Source: Miscanthus floridulus
Lineage: Eukaryota > Streptophyta > Magnoliopsida > Poales > Poaceae
Direction of reading: 5' to 3'
Assembly (NCBI RefSeq): GCF_019320115.1
Contig: NC_089584.1
Span: 59,206,852-59,270,851 of the forward strand
DNA: 64,000 nucleotides
Part shown: piece by piece, positions 10,049 through 21,610 of the stretch
Layout: the number at the start of each line of letters is the position of its first letter
How positions within the stretch are numbered: position 1 is the first letter of the stretch
The notes under the pieces: generated by a model
Seen by the model: only the letters and a program-made list of their open reading frames with translations
Told to the model about the DNA's origin: nothing
The model's database searches: none
Made by a program: the position numbers and the translations under genes

Positions 10049-10750
10049 CTTTTGCTCATTTCAACAACTGAGAAACACCTTTGTGAGTGCCAAGAAGAGC
10101 AAGGTCCTAGTGAGGTGATTGAGATTTGAGAATCCCAAAGAGTGCCCTCATTAGTGAGATCAAGAGTAGCAAAGTGTGCATCCACCCTTCTCATTAGGCT
10201 TGTCGTGGTCAAGTGAGAGTTCATGCTTGTTACTCTTGGTGATCGCCATCACCTAGATGGCTTGGTGTTGATTGGGAGCTTGGTGATCTTCCGACGGTGC
10301 TTGTGGATGACCCAACTCAAGTTGTGAGCGGTTGTGGGTGATTCACCGCAATGGATTATCAAAGAATCAACCCGTAGAGAGCACTTGATTCTTGCGCGTA
10401 TCAAGGGGGAGCTACACCCTTGTGCGGGTGCTCCAAGGAGGACTAGTGGGGAGTGGCGACTCTCCGATACCTTGGCAAAACATCACCACGTTCCTCCTTC
10501 TCTCTCTTGATTTTGAGCATTTACTTTGAGCATTTACTTTGAGCAATTCAATACTTGTCTTTACATTCATAGAATTGCCATGCTAGAGTAGGATTGGAAC
10601 TTAGGTTGCAAGATTTTTTGTGCGGTAGAACATTAGAAACATTTTCTAGGCACAAGGGGTTAATTGGGCTAACCGTAGGACTTAATTATTGCAAAGAATT
10701 TAGAATTAGCCCAATTCATCCCCCTCTTGGGCATCTTGATCCTTTCAATT

Positions 10751-10762
10751 TGTATCGGAGCC
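10751..10762 (+). other. Primer-binding site of copia A
   Basis: TGTATCGGAGCC starts three bases after the 5' LTR and resembles the TGGTATC-GGAGCC form found in SIRE-type elements (complement of initiator Met tRNA). Confidence 0.65.
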
Positions 10763-10800
10763 TCATGCTCATGTATTTAGGCTTAACCGCCTAGAGAAAG

Positions 10801-10904
10801 ATGTCTCACAGGGATGGACCTCCTCCTATCTTTGAGGGGGATAATTTTCCATATTGGAAAATTCGTATGGAGGCGTACTTAGAAGCTCTAGATGTTGGAA
10901 TACT
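10801..10904 (+). pseudogene. Gag of copia A, 5' segment
   Basis: The start ATG at 10801 opens MSHRDGPPPIFEGDNFPYWKI, the N-terminal pattern of copia Gag (FxGxNYxxWKxxM). The frame is interrupted after DVGIL by the solo LTR at 10905 and resumes at 14490 (RAASQSFPKP), with the duplicated ATACT across the joint. It would form the virus-like particle shell. Confidence 0.85.
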
Positions 10905-13900
10905 TGTGGTAGAACCTCCTAAATTATAGGACCCACATGCACTTGTCACTGTCCAACGACCTTTGACAACTATGCATATGTTCCTGGTAACTTAAGAAGT
11001 CTGTCGGGTGTCCTCGGGGAACCCCGAATCATCCATGATTTCCGAGCAGGATCACATTACAGAGTCATTGCAGTATTACAACATTTATTCAAATATATAC
11101 ATCAGAGTAAAATAGCGGAAGTCTTACGATAACTTAATTTACAAACTAGATGTTTCAAACCTTACAAACTAAGTTCGATAATTATTACAAACCATAGTAG
11201 TAGTGGAGTGGCATAATTAACATAAACATAACACACAAAATAAGCATCCTGCCCAAGGATCACACATTCACTTATCGTCATTGACAGGAACAACAGTCAT
11301 GCAGCAAGGTCCAAAACAGACCTGCTCATGAGGCTCACCTGCAACAAGGGTTAACGAACCCTGAGTACAAAAGTACTCAACAAGACTTAACCAAAATAAA
11401 AACTGAGAAGACTCAGGAATGTAGGCTCAGGGATTCAAGGTATGGATTTAGTAATAATCAAAGTTCTTTTTGCATAAAAGCATCTTTAATAAAATTCTTT
11501 ACTTCAACATATAAAACTTTATAAGAATCACATATGAATCTGCCATGATCCATAATGAGATCATGAACTTCATATCAAACTCTTTCTTAAACCTTACTCA
11601 AGTTTTAGTTATTAACTACGATGATGAACAGAGAGTTGAGTCTCCATAACCGAGAAGCAACGACGATTCGAACCGATTGTAAACCCAGCTGGGGATTCCA
11701 GACCACATGACATATGTAGGTTCCCGACTTACATATATCAACCTACTCTCGGATCTTCTAAAACAAGAACGGGTCCACACCACCCGAGAATATAGTACTC
11801 CACCAATCCAGCCCAAAGCCATGTGGGTACACGCTACTCTCACCATCTCTCGACTCCCAGTGCACGAGTAGCCATTCTCGTAATAGAATAGCCAAGTTAA
11901 GGCTTACCGTAGTATGTGGTTAGTACTACAAAGTCTCATCTCACACAGTTCAACAACGGATGGACCTTAATCGACACAGGCGGAAAGAAACCGCTCACAA
12001 GACCTTCATGTCTTGCGGCTCTCACACACCGAGTCCGTCCGGTCTAGATTTATTACTTCCCATGCTCATATCTCATGATAACATAAGTAGCCAAACATCC
12101 ATTTAAAACTCTCAGGTGACAGGGAATCACCCGGCTAAGCAGGACTAAGCATAACTAGTCATTTACGAATTAAAACTGGTAACAAGGTAGATGTGGAAAA
12201 ACAAGGTTGGTAATGCACCAATTAGGTTTCCACTTGACTCTTAATCACTTAATGCAGTATATAAAAGCAAAAGCGATAAAATTTGTAAAACACAAGGTAG
12301 GGTTAAATGCATCCGGGGCTTGCCTTCGTTGACGGAAAAGTTAGGTTCCTACGACGTCCCATAATTATCCGATCCGACCTCAACAGACGGATTAACCTCC
12401 TCCACAACTTGATTAACTACCACGTGTTCACCTTCGTTCACTACATGTAGTAACAATGCTATGTTTAACATGATGCGGGATACAAAACATGATGCTTGAT
12501 GATGGATGCAAATTTAACAATTCAAATACAACTTTCCTTCGCGGTACAGTTGCAAGTCAAATAAACTAAACCTTTTTCGTAACACATACATTAATTGCCA
12601 AGGATCATTAGCAACTAATGATCCAAGGTCATCACTCAATCCAAAATTTCAAACAAAACCTAAATCATTAAAGGTTACTATTTGCTTTTATGAATTAATT
12701 ATTTAATTCAAAATTATGAAATAAATCAACTTATTCTAATTGAGCTCAAAATTTTTGTAAATGTTCATCACATGATAACTAAGTGCAAAACAATTTTCAT
12801 AAGTTTTGGATAAAGAATTAAGCCTAGAAAAATCATGAAAACTCATTTATTAATTAATTGAGCAATTTTTATCACATTCAAAAAGTACTGAAAAACAACA
12901 TTTCATATTTTTATTAAATAATATACATCACAGAGAGGTCACACAAAAATTTTCATAATTTTTGGAACTCTAAATAATTCTACACAAAAATAACAATAAC
13001 TATTACTATTCATTCAAATCTGCAAAATAGAAAAATCCATTTTTAACGCTGAGTCACTGACAATGGACCCCACATGTCATCTTCAACCTTCGACGTTTGA
13101 CTACAGCGACGACGGCGCTGACCGACGCCTCCTCGCCGATGGTGAGACCAACAGCGATGGCGAAGATACCAACACGTTCACCATGACTAGGCGCATTGAT
13201 TTGTCGCACTACGGAGATTAATTGCGACACGATACAAGCCTGACGCCGGCCATGGCGGATGCGGTGGCTCGATGACACTATGCCAGCGATAGGAGCCTAG
13301 TAGCAATTAAATACATGGCATAGGAAGGTCTAGCAGCTCACCTCGAACACGATGGAGCAAAGAGCGAGGTCGGAGGATCAACGGAGATGTTGGTCGACGT
13401 CCACGATGATCACAGCGGTGAAAACAATGACGACGGCGGTGAACTGGTGACTGTGATGGACAAATTGACCAAGCAATGAGGTATTAAGCACCACGGCATC
13501 AAGACAAAGCTGTAGGTACACTGAGCAAGAGCCAAGACTCACCGGAGAGCGCTGGTCGTGGTGAAACAGGATCACCGGTGACTCTGCCGGCCGCAAGGAA
13601 GAAAGGCGCGCGCAGCGGGTTCCCGGCGGAATTAGGCGACAATGGCTGGAGGACTAGGTTCGCAAGGAGAATATGAAGCTAGGACAGGCTTGGCTGTGAC
13701 GGTGGAGCACTATGGCGACGGCAAACACACGACGGAGCAGCGGCGGTGGCGTCGGGAAAACAAAGGAAGAGGAAGGAAGAACGGTGACGACGTCTGAGCT
13801 TTATAGGACGGCGAGGAAGCAAGAGAAAGACACGTCGTGGCCTTCTCTACACCAGCGCGAAGCCATGGGCAGCCACAGGCACATCTAGAACCGAGCAGAA

Positions 13901-14484
13901 GGACGCCGGCGGTGGGCTTAAGCGGCGAGCACTGTTCCACTTATTTACAAAATTGCCATTTATTTTAAAAGCCAAATTACTCCCAAATTTGTATAACAAC
14001 TCAAAAATCTCCAAAAATAAAAGTTGCTCAAAATTCAAAGTTCTACAACTTTGCTTTTATAACCACCCCCTAGTTCGGTCTACATTTTGAAATGAAATTT
14101 TGAATTCAAATAGGGGACATTTAAAGAATTTTGCCTTTTCAAATTACTTCAAATTTTTCATAACAACTTTGAAAACTTCAAAAACAAACTTTGTATAACT
14201 TGACAAGCTCTACACTTTTGCTTTTAGGTTCAACCCCAAAATATGCTTAGATTTTGAAATGAGTTTTCAAGGTAGGATTTAAATACTGAAAATCAGGGTT
14301 TTCTTGAAAATTCAAATCCAAACCAAATTTTGAACTTGATTCAAACAATACAATTCAACACATACCACATAAAGGTAAACTTGTTTTAGTGTATGCATAT
14401 CAAAATTTTCGCTAAATACCAAATGCTTTGCAACACATATGATGACATGGCAGGTTTTAGTATTTAAACACCCGAGGTGTTACA
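10905..14484 (-). mobile_element. Solo LTR of a long-LTR gypsy element
   Basis: This 3580 bp insert starts TGTGGTAG and ends GGTGTTACA (TG...CA), and is flanked by ATACT at 10900-10904 and 14485-14489. It lacks protein-coding domains, a primer-binding site and a purine tract, so it is best read as a solo LTR left by LTR-LTR recombination. Minus orientation is inferred from the TGTAACACC start, like the gypsy B LTR (TGTAACAACC), and from a minus-strand TATAAA at 13800-13805. A GC-rich part (about 13050-13940) gives chance open frames. The AT-rich flanks near 12480-13020 and 13960-14360 hold nothing recognisable. Confidence 0.8.
13800..13805 (-). promoter_or_regulatory. Putative TATA box of the solo LTR
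   Basis: The minus strand reads CCTATAAAGCTC about 680 bp from the LTR start, comparable in relative position to the TATAAA of the gypsy B LTR. Confidence 0.45.
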
Positions 14485-14489
14485 ATACT

Positions 14490-16770
14490 TAGAGCCGCCT
14501 CACAAAGCTTCCCAAAACCTTGGGATGCTACACACCTACAAGGCGATGAGGTGAATTACGAGAAATGGAAAGCAAAGGCTCAAAACACCATCTTTAGAGG
14601 TCTTTGCAAAGATGTGTTCAATCGAGTGAGGAACCACAAAGACGCTCATGCACTATGGTCGGACGTTTGTGCGCTCCATGAGGGAACAAAGAGTGAGCGT
14701 GAGGAACACTATCATCTTGTCATGAAAAAGCTTAACTCTTTTGAGATGCTTCCTAAAGAATGTGCTAATGAGATGTACTCACATTTGAATATTCTTGTAG
14801 AGGAAGTTAATGGGCTTGGACTCACTCAAATGCAACCATCCGATGTTGTAAGAAAGATTTTGAGTGTCCTCCCCATTGACAAATATGGGCATATTGTGAC
14901 CGTGCTTCATCAAGATGGTCTCTCCACCGCTACACCGATAGAAATCTTAAGAAAGATCAATGCTCATGAGATATATATGCACATCACGCCATAAGATGGC
15001 TCATCCTCTACCAAGAAGAAAGACAAGGACTTAGCATTCAAAGCTAGCCAAGAGAAGGGCAAAGCAAGACTTGAGTATGAGAGCTCAAGTGATGATGAAG
15101 TTGATGATGCAAGTCTTGCTCTCATGGTGAGAAAAACTACCAAGATGCTAAAGAAGCTCAACAAGAGTGGCATCAAGTTCAATGGCAAGAAGAAGAAGTT
15201 CCTCACTAGCTCTAGAAGGAAGCCAATCTTCGAGATGGATTGCTATAATTGTGGAGAACTTGGTCATCTGGCACACCAATGCACCAAGCCCAAGAAAGAC
15301 AAGTTCAAGAATAAGTACAAGGGCAAGAAAGATGACTCAAGTAATGAAGAAGAAGATGAGAAGAAGAAAAACAAGCCATACAAGAAGAGAGATGGCAAAA
15401 AGGAGTTCCACAAGAAGAAGAGTGGAAAGGCATACATCATTGGTGATTGTCTCATGGAAATTGATTTATCTAGTGGCTCATCCGATGATGATAGTGACAA
15501 CAAGAAGGTGGCCGCCATTGTTATTGACTTTCATCATCTTCACCGCCACCACCTCCATCATCCTCTACGCACCTATGCCTTATGGCCAAGGGTGAACGCA
15601 AGGTATCAAATGATGATGATAGTAGTGGTGATGAACATGCTAGTAATGATGATAGCGATAGTGATGATGATGAATATGAATCACCTTCTTATGATGATCT
15701 TGCTAGATTGCTAAAACAATACACTAAGTTCATTATAAAGACTAGAGCTAAGAATGAAAAGCTAGAAGCTAAGAATGGTTAACTTTTAGCAAAATGTGAT
15801 ATAGCGGAAAAGGCTAGTGTTGAGCTTAGAGAAGCAAATGATGCTATATCATCCAAACTCAAGGTGCTCAAATCTTCTAAGAAATAGCTTAAAGATAAAC
15901 ATGATAAACTTAAGAGGACACATAACGAGCTCATCACTAGCCACAACAAGCTAAAAGAAGAATACACTACTCTTAAGATTAATCATGATAATCCTTTTAT
16001 TGCTCAAGAATTCTTATCCAATGAGCCACATGATGCTACTAATGATGTTGTTAAGATTGATATAGCTACATCATGTGATGATTTGACCATTGAGAGCATT
16101 GAGCAAAGTTCTAGTAGCAAGGGCAAGCAAGTGGTTGAGGCCGATGATTATGATGAGTTTGTCAAGCTCAAGAATGATAATGAAAAGCTCAAGAAAGATC
16201 TTGAAGAAATCAAAAGCCACAACACTATTGTGCTAGAAACTCTTGATCATGATGGTGATTTGATCCTTGAGAATGAGAAGCTCAAAGAAGAGAACAAGAA
16301 GCTCAAGGAAGAGAAAAACAATGATGCTCTCAAGGAAGAAAACAAGAAGCTCAAATTGGAGAAAGAGCATCTCAAGATTGGATTGAGCAAGTTCCCAAGA
16401 GGCAAGCATCTACAAAGTGAGCTACTTATGAACACTGTCATGAAGATGGATAGAAGTGGCATTGAGTATTTAGCAAACCAAGAGAAGAAGGCTCAAGCTC
16501 AACAACAACACAAGTCAAAGCCAAAGCCAAAGAGATGTTTTGAGTGTGGACAAGAAGGTCACTTTGCCCATGAGTGCCAAACTCCACCACCACAACCCTT
16601 GCCCAAGCATGCTAGACCTTTTTGCCTTCAATGCTCACTACATGCTTAGAAAGGATTCTAGTGGGAAAATAAAAGTCATGTTCTTAGGACCTTCCAACAA
16701 GAATAGGCCTAAGAAAATTTGGGTTGTAAAGTCACTTGTTGAGAAGGTGAAGGGCCCTCAACAAGTTTGA
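14490..16770 (+). pseudogene. Gag of copia A, main segment with two zinc knuckles
   Basis: The frame continues the 5' segment (NYEKWKAKAQNTIFRGL, NSFEMLPKE, LPIDKYGHIVTVLHQ), the copia Gag capsid region. A CCHC zinc knuckle lies at 15241-15282 (CYNCGELGHLAHQC) and a second at 16536-16577 (CFECGQEGHFAHEC), separated by a Lys/Glu/Asp-rich coiled coil (about 16090-16390). Breaks: TAA at 14992-14994, a frame change near 15520-15590, TAA near 15779 and TAG near 15886. Two knuckles flanking a long acidic coiled coil is a SIRE-type Gag layout. It packages RNA. Lysine-rich frames here should not be read as host proteins. Confidence 0.88.
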
Positions 16771-16799
16771 GTTCCTAAAGCTTGATCTCTTGTGTGTAG

Positions 16800-18005
16800 G
16801 TGAACTACAAGATCGGTGGAAGTCATTGGGTTATTGATAGTGGTTGCACACAACATATGACCGGTGATCCTTGTATGTTCACCTCACTAGATGAAGAAGT
16901 AGATGGACAAGAAAGAATCACATTTGGAGATAATTCAAAGGGCAAGGTTAAAGGATTGGGCAAAGTGGCAATATCAAATGATCATTCTATCTCAAATGTG
17001 CTACATGTTGCTTTATTGAGCTTCAACTTGCTATCCATTGGACAATTGTGTGATCTTGGCTTCCAATGCTTGTTCACCAATAAGGAAGTTGTTGTATCTA
17101 AGAAGGATGATGATCAAGTGATATTTAAAGGATTTAGATACAACAACCTATATCTAGTGGATTTCACCTCTGAAGATGCAAATTTAAAGACTTGTCTATT
17201 CACCAAAACAACACTTGGGTGGCTATGGCATAGAAGACTTGCTAATGTTGGGATGAGCTCACTCAAGAAGCTAATGAAGAATGATTTGATGAGAGGGTTG
17301 AAGGATGTGAAGTTTGAGAAGGACAAGCTTTGTAGTGCATGTCAAGCCGGCAAGCAAGTTGCAAATACTCATCCAACCAAAGCTTTCATGTCAACCACAA
17401 GAGTGCTAGAACTCCTTTACATGGACTTATTTGGACCAACAACATACAAGAGTTTGAGAGGAAATCTCTATTGTCTTGTGATTGTTGATGACTATTCAAG
17501 ATACACATGGGTATTCTTCCTTCATGACAAATCCAAAGTTGCATCTTGCTTCAAGAAGTTTGCCAAGAGAGCACAAAATGAATTTGAAGTGAAGCTCAAG
17601 AAGATTAGAAGTGACAATGGGAAGGAATTTGACAACACAAACATTGAAGCCTATTGTGATGAAGTTAGGATCAAGCATGAGGTCTCCAGAACATATACTC
17701 CTCAACAAAATGGTGTAGTTGAGAGAAAAAACCGGACATTGATCACTATTGCAAGAACAATGCTAGATGAGTACAACACCCCCAAAGCTCTATGGGCGAA
17801 AGCTATCAGCACCGCATGCTATGCATCCAACCGCCTATTCCTTCAAAAGTTCCTTGGCAAGACACCTTATGAGTTGCTCAATGGGAAGAAGCCGGACGTC
17901 TCCTTCTTTAGGGTGTTTGGTTGTAAATGCTACATCTACAAGAAGCGGCAACACCTAGGGAAGTTCCAAAGACATTGTGATATTGGTTTCCTTGTTGGTT
18001 ACTAA
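16800..18005 (+). pseudogene. Protease and integrase of copia A
   Basis: In order: the retropepsin motif VIDSGCTQHMTG (Asp codon 16836-16838); a GAG-pre-integrase zinc region LWHRRLAN...CSACQAGK, in which the second His of the HHCC pair is Asn; and the integrase core with YMDLFGP, RSDNGKEF and NGVVERKNRT supplying D, D and E. It then runs to CDIGFLVGY and a TAA at 18003-18005. Downstream the same frame continues (SKAYRVFNYATG), so the stop is a mutation within one polyprotein. The lost zinc ligand adds a second defect. Confidence 0.9.
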
Positions 18006-18347
18006 TCAAAGTCCAAAGCATATAGAGTATTTAATTATGCCACTGGCTTGGTTGAAGAAACATATGATGTGGAATTAGATGAATCTAATGGCTCCCAAGG
18101 AGCACATGAGAATCTTGATGATGTAGGTGATGAACCATTGAGGGAGGCTATGAAGAACATTCTGATTGGAGACATCAAGCCTAAAGATGATGAAGATGAT
18201 GTACAAGTGATTGATCCACCTTCTTCATCAAGTGTGCCACAAGATGGTGATAAAGATAGGAGAGTAGAAAATGAAGATACTCATGTCTCCCATGATCAAA
18301 TGGTGGTACAAGCACAAGATGTTGATGCTCCACAGCCTCCTCCTTAA
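18006..18347 (+). pseudogene. Integrase-RT linker of copia A
   Basis: An acidic, low-complexity linker of about 110 residues (VEETYDVELDESNGSQGAHEN onward) connects integrase to RT, as in SIRE-type Pol. It ends at TAA 18345-18347, after which RT continues in the same frame. Confidence 0.75.
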
Positions 18348-19199
18348 GTGGTCAATAGAAGAAACACACCTCTACTACAAGATCATCCACAAGATCTCAT
18401 CATAGGGAGTCCATTAAAGGGTGTAATGACTCGCTCACAAAAACTTGCTTCATTTATTGCTCATCACTCTTTTTTCTCTTGCTATGAGCCTACTAAGATA
18501 GAAGAAGCTCTTCATGATCTGGATTGTATAAATGCCATGCATGAAGAGTTGACCAACTTCACCCGTAATGAAGTTTGGACTCTTGAAGAGCGGCCAAAAG
18601 GTGCAAGAGTCATTGGAACAAAGTGGGTGTTCCGCAACAAGCAAGATGATCAAGGTGTAGTTGTGGGGAACAAGGCAAGACTAGTTGCAAAGGGGTTCTC
18701 TCAAGTTGAAGGTTTGGATTTTGGAGAGACCTTTGCACCGGTTGCAAGACTAGAAGCCATTCGTATCCTCCTTGCATATGCCTCACATCATGACATGAAA
18801 CTATATCAAATGGATGTGAAAAGTGCATTTTTAAATGGCTTTATTAATGAACTAGTCTATGTTGATCAACCTCCTGGGTTTGAAGACCCTAGATATCCTA
18901 ATCATGTTTATAGGTTGTCTAAGGCATTATATGGGCTTAAGCAAGCCCCAAGAGCTTGGTATGAGCGCCTTCGAGACTTCCTCATTGAGAAGGGCTTCAC
19001 CATTGGGAAGGTCGACACCATACTATTCACCAAGAAGCTTGATGGGCATATCTTCATTTGTCAAGTGTATGTTGATGATATCATCTTTGGATCATCAAAT
19101 GAAGATTCTTGCAAAGAGTTTGGTGAATTGATGTCAAAGGAGTTCGAGATGTCAATGATTGGTGAGCTTACATTCTTGGTTTTCAAGTCAAGCAAATGA
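18348..19199 (+). pseudogene. Reverse transcriptase of copia A
   Basis: The frame shows [55 protein letters not shown] (first catalytic Asp), [20 protein letters not shown] and [11 protein letters not shown] (catalytic YVDD), all diagnostic for copia RT. A frame change near 19185-19195 precedes the RNase H part. Catalytic residues are intact here, unlike in copia B. It would copy the genomic RNA to DNA inside the particle. Confidence 0.93.
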
Positions 19200-20021
19200 G
19201 AGAAGGGATTTTCATCTCTCAAGAGAACTATACAAATGATCTTCTCAAGAGATTCAAGATGGATGAATGTAAGCCAATCAAGACACCAATGCCAACTAAT
19301 GGACATCTTGACCTAGATGAGGGAGGTAACACGGTTGATCAAACTCTCTACCACTCTATGATTGGTAGCTTGTTATATTTAACCGCATCTAGGCCCGACA
19401 TCATGTTTAGTGTGTATGTGTGCTAGATTTCAAGCTAATCCTAAGGAAACCCATTTGATTGCCATAAAAAGAATCCTTAGGTATCTTAAGCACACACTAA
19501 GCATTGGCCTTTGGTATCCCAAAGGAGCTAGATTTGAATTAATTGGCTATTCCGATTCGTATTATGCCGGTTGCAAAGTTGATAGAAAAAGCATATCCGG
19601 AGGGTGCCATTTGCTTGGTAGATCACTTGTGCCTTGGTCCTCCAAGAAACAAAATAGTATGGCTTTGTCCACCGCTAAAGCAGAATACATTGCCACGGGT
19701 GCTTGTTGTGCACAAATTCTTTACATGAAACAAATTTTACTAGACTATGGTGTAGTTCTAGAAAAAGTACCTCTTTTGTGCGACAATGAAAGTGCGGTAA
19801 AACTTGCAAATAATCCGGTTCAATACTCTCACACCAAGCACATAGATATCCATCATCACTTTCTTAGAGATCATGTTGCAAAGAATGATATTTCACTAGA
19901 AGGTGTAAGGACCAAGGATCAATTGGCGGATATCTTCACTAAACCGCTAGATGAGGCGACTTTTTGTCGATTGCGGAATGAGCTCAATGTTCTTGATCTT
20001 AGTAACTTCACTAAAAAATAA
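19200..20021 (+). pseudogene. RT end and RNase H of copia A
   Basis: The RT thumb part (QENYTNDLLKRFKM, IGSLLYLTASRPDI) is followed, after a second frame change near 19410-19430, by RNase H: YSDSYYAGC, MALSTAKAEYIA with the catalytic Glu, LLCDNESAVKLANNP and HIDIHHHFLRD, ending near DIFTKPLDE and stop TAA. This is the C terminus of copia Pol. Confidence 0.92.
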
Positions 20022-20790
20022 CTTTTTGTTGTCCCTTGCATTGCATTGTAATATACAACATGTTTACTCTTTATGATAATGCATATAGGGCTTGTCTAAC
20101 ATGGTTAAGATAACCGCCGAAAAGCATATGAAGAAGCTTAACCTTGGATCAAACTTGACAAGCAACTAGATTTACTTTCAAGAATTGCATTGCATATGCA
20201 TGAATGTTGCTTTGTCGTTTATCTTCAATTGCCCTCTTATTGCCTATTTTCTTAAAAAGAATTATAGCCTAAGGCAAAATATTTTGAAATTTTTGAGGGT
20301 TTGAGAGATGTCACTCACATCAGTCCCAATTGGTGTTTATTTGGATCTTATTGGAGTTGGGACTTGATTGGGAATAGGCAGCACGAAGGACTTTGAAGAT
20401 TTGCTGGAAAAAGAGTGACTGGATGCTGCACTGGACTCTGGAGTCCAGTGTTTAGTCAATTCACAGGAGGTGTACTGCTGTCAAGAAGGAGTGACTGGAC
20501 GCTAAAACATTTTTTCCCAGCGTCCGGTCAGATGGCGATCCAGTGTTCGGTCAGATGGCGATCCAGTGTCTGGTCGATCGAAGATGATGAAGGCAGCTTG
20601 CACCGGACTCTGGCTGTGTCCGGTTGGAGTTCACCGGACGCGTCCGATCGCGATTCTAGGGGTTTTGGACCTCTCTGGAATTGACCGAATGCTAGGTGGC
20701 AGTGTCCGATCACTGCCACCGGAGCGTCCGGTCAGTAGAAAACGTGCGGGAATCAAACTCTTTTCTCCATTTCCTTTTCTACTCCATGGG
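20022..20790 (+). other. Spacer after Pol with CCGGACGC-type repeats
   Basis: There is no gene. From about 20410 to 20730 it repeats units related to those of the LTR (GTGACTGGACGCT, CAGCGTCCGGTCAG). It includes a near-perfect palindrome at 20429-20450 with 10 bp arms (CACTGGACTC and GAGTCCAGTG) around TG. The reading frames crossing it are not supported. Confidence 0.6.
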
Positions 20791-20796
20791 GGCCAC

Positions 20797-20803
20797 TATA
20801 AAT
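20797..20803 (+). promoter_or_regulatory. Candidate internal TATA box before the extra ORF
   Basis: TATAAAT is followed by a GC-rich, leader-like stretch and, 800 bp on, by the ATG at 21611. A donor-like CAG/GTAGCAAG lies at 21357-21366 and acceptor-like AGs at 21504-21505 and 21609-21610, so a spliced leader is possible. This is inference only. Confidence 0.4.
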
Positions 20804-20819
20804 CTCCGCGCGCGTTGAT

Positions 20820-21610
20820 CTAATTCGCCGTCTCTAGCTCCACCACGCCATCCTCTACAGCTCGCCGCGCACTACCACGCCCGCCGCCCTGCCTACGCCG
20901 TCGCCAGCACCTCTACTCTGCACGCCTCCCCACGTCAACGCCGTTGTGCCATGCCAACGCCGCCATGCTTCTCTGTGCTACCGGTGTCCGTGCCTGCCCA
21001 CAGCCATGCCACCGCTGCAGCGCCTCGAGTGCTCCCAGCACCATCGCCACACCACGCCCTGCCAGCGTAGCCACCGTGCCGCCATGCTCGCCATGCTCTC
21101 GTGCCTCTATGCCTCGCCCTGCCAGCACCACCACCGCGCCGTCTTCTCCCGCGTCGTCGCTCATGCCTCCCTTGCCCGACCATGCTACCGTGCCCTATGT
21201 CACCACGACCGTGCCTCTGCTCCCCGCATTTGAGCCGCAATGCTCACTGTCAGTGCCGCCAGCTTCATCCAGTGTCGAGTTGCGACATTCGAACCCTAAT
21301 TGCCATCCCGGTGGTTCCCCGATTCGTTCCTATTCTTGTCGTTTTGCCGGTTCATCAGGTAGCAAGCCCTCGTTTCCAATTTCGTTCCTAATTGCTTACT
21401 TCCTAGGATTTCATATCTTTAGATATATTGTATTTATTTGTATATCCTATCTATTCTATCGTGCAGCGAGTTGGTGCCTGTTGTGGTCCTATTTGCAATT
21501 GTCAGTCAACTTGAGGCCAAGCTCATGAGTACAGATCGAGGCCAAGCCTCGGAAGTGACAGTTGGTAGTTGATCTTCGTTAGTGGTAGTTGTTCTTTTTA
21601 GATCCATTAG
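20820..21610 (+). other. GC-rich leader-like region before the extra ORF
   Basis: From 20820 to about 21300 the sequence is a C-rich run of GCC/CACC triplets. It opens all frames by composition, then becomes AT-rich until the ATG. No protein family is recognised. Confidence 0.45.

Larger units (their letters stand above)
9233..10747 (+). repeat. 5' LTR of copia A
   Basis: This 1515 bp LTR begins TGAAAGCATC and ends CCTTTCA. It is colinear with 24481-25932. It carries a cluster of GACCGGACGCTG and CAGCGTCCGGTC units upstream of a TATA box. It has lost 25 bp just after the TATA box relative to the 3' LTR. Confidence 0.94.

Noticed and set aside
13054..14038. Open frames on the minus strand as genes
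   Set aside because: They lie within a solo LTR with a perfect target duplication and show no protein family.
15124..16649. Lysine-rich and coiled-coil frames as host nuclear proteins
   Set aside because: They are continuous with copia Gag on both sides and contain retroviral-type CCHC knuckles.
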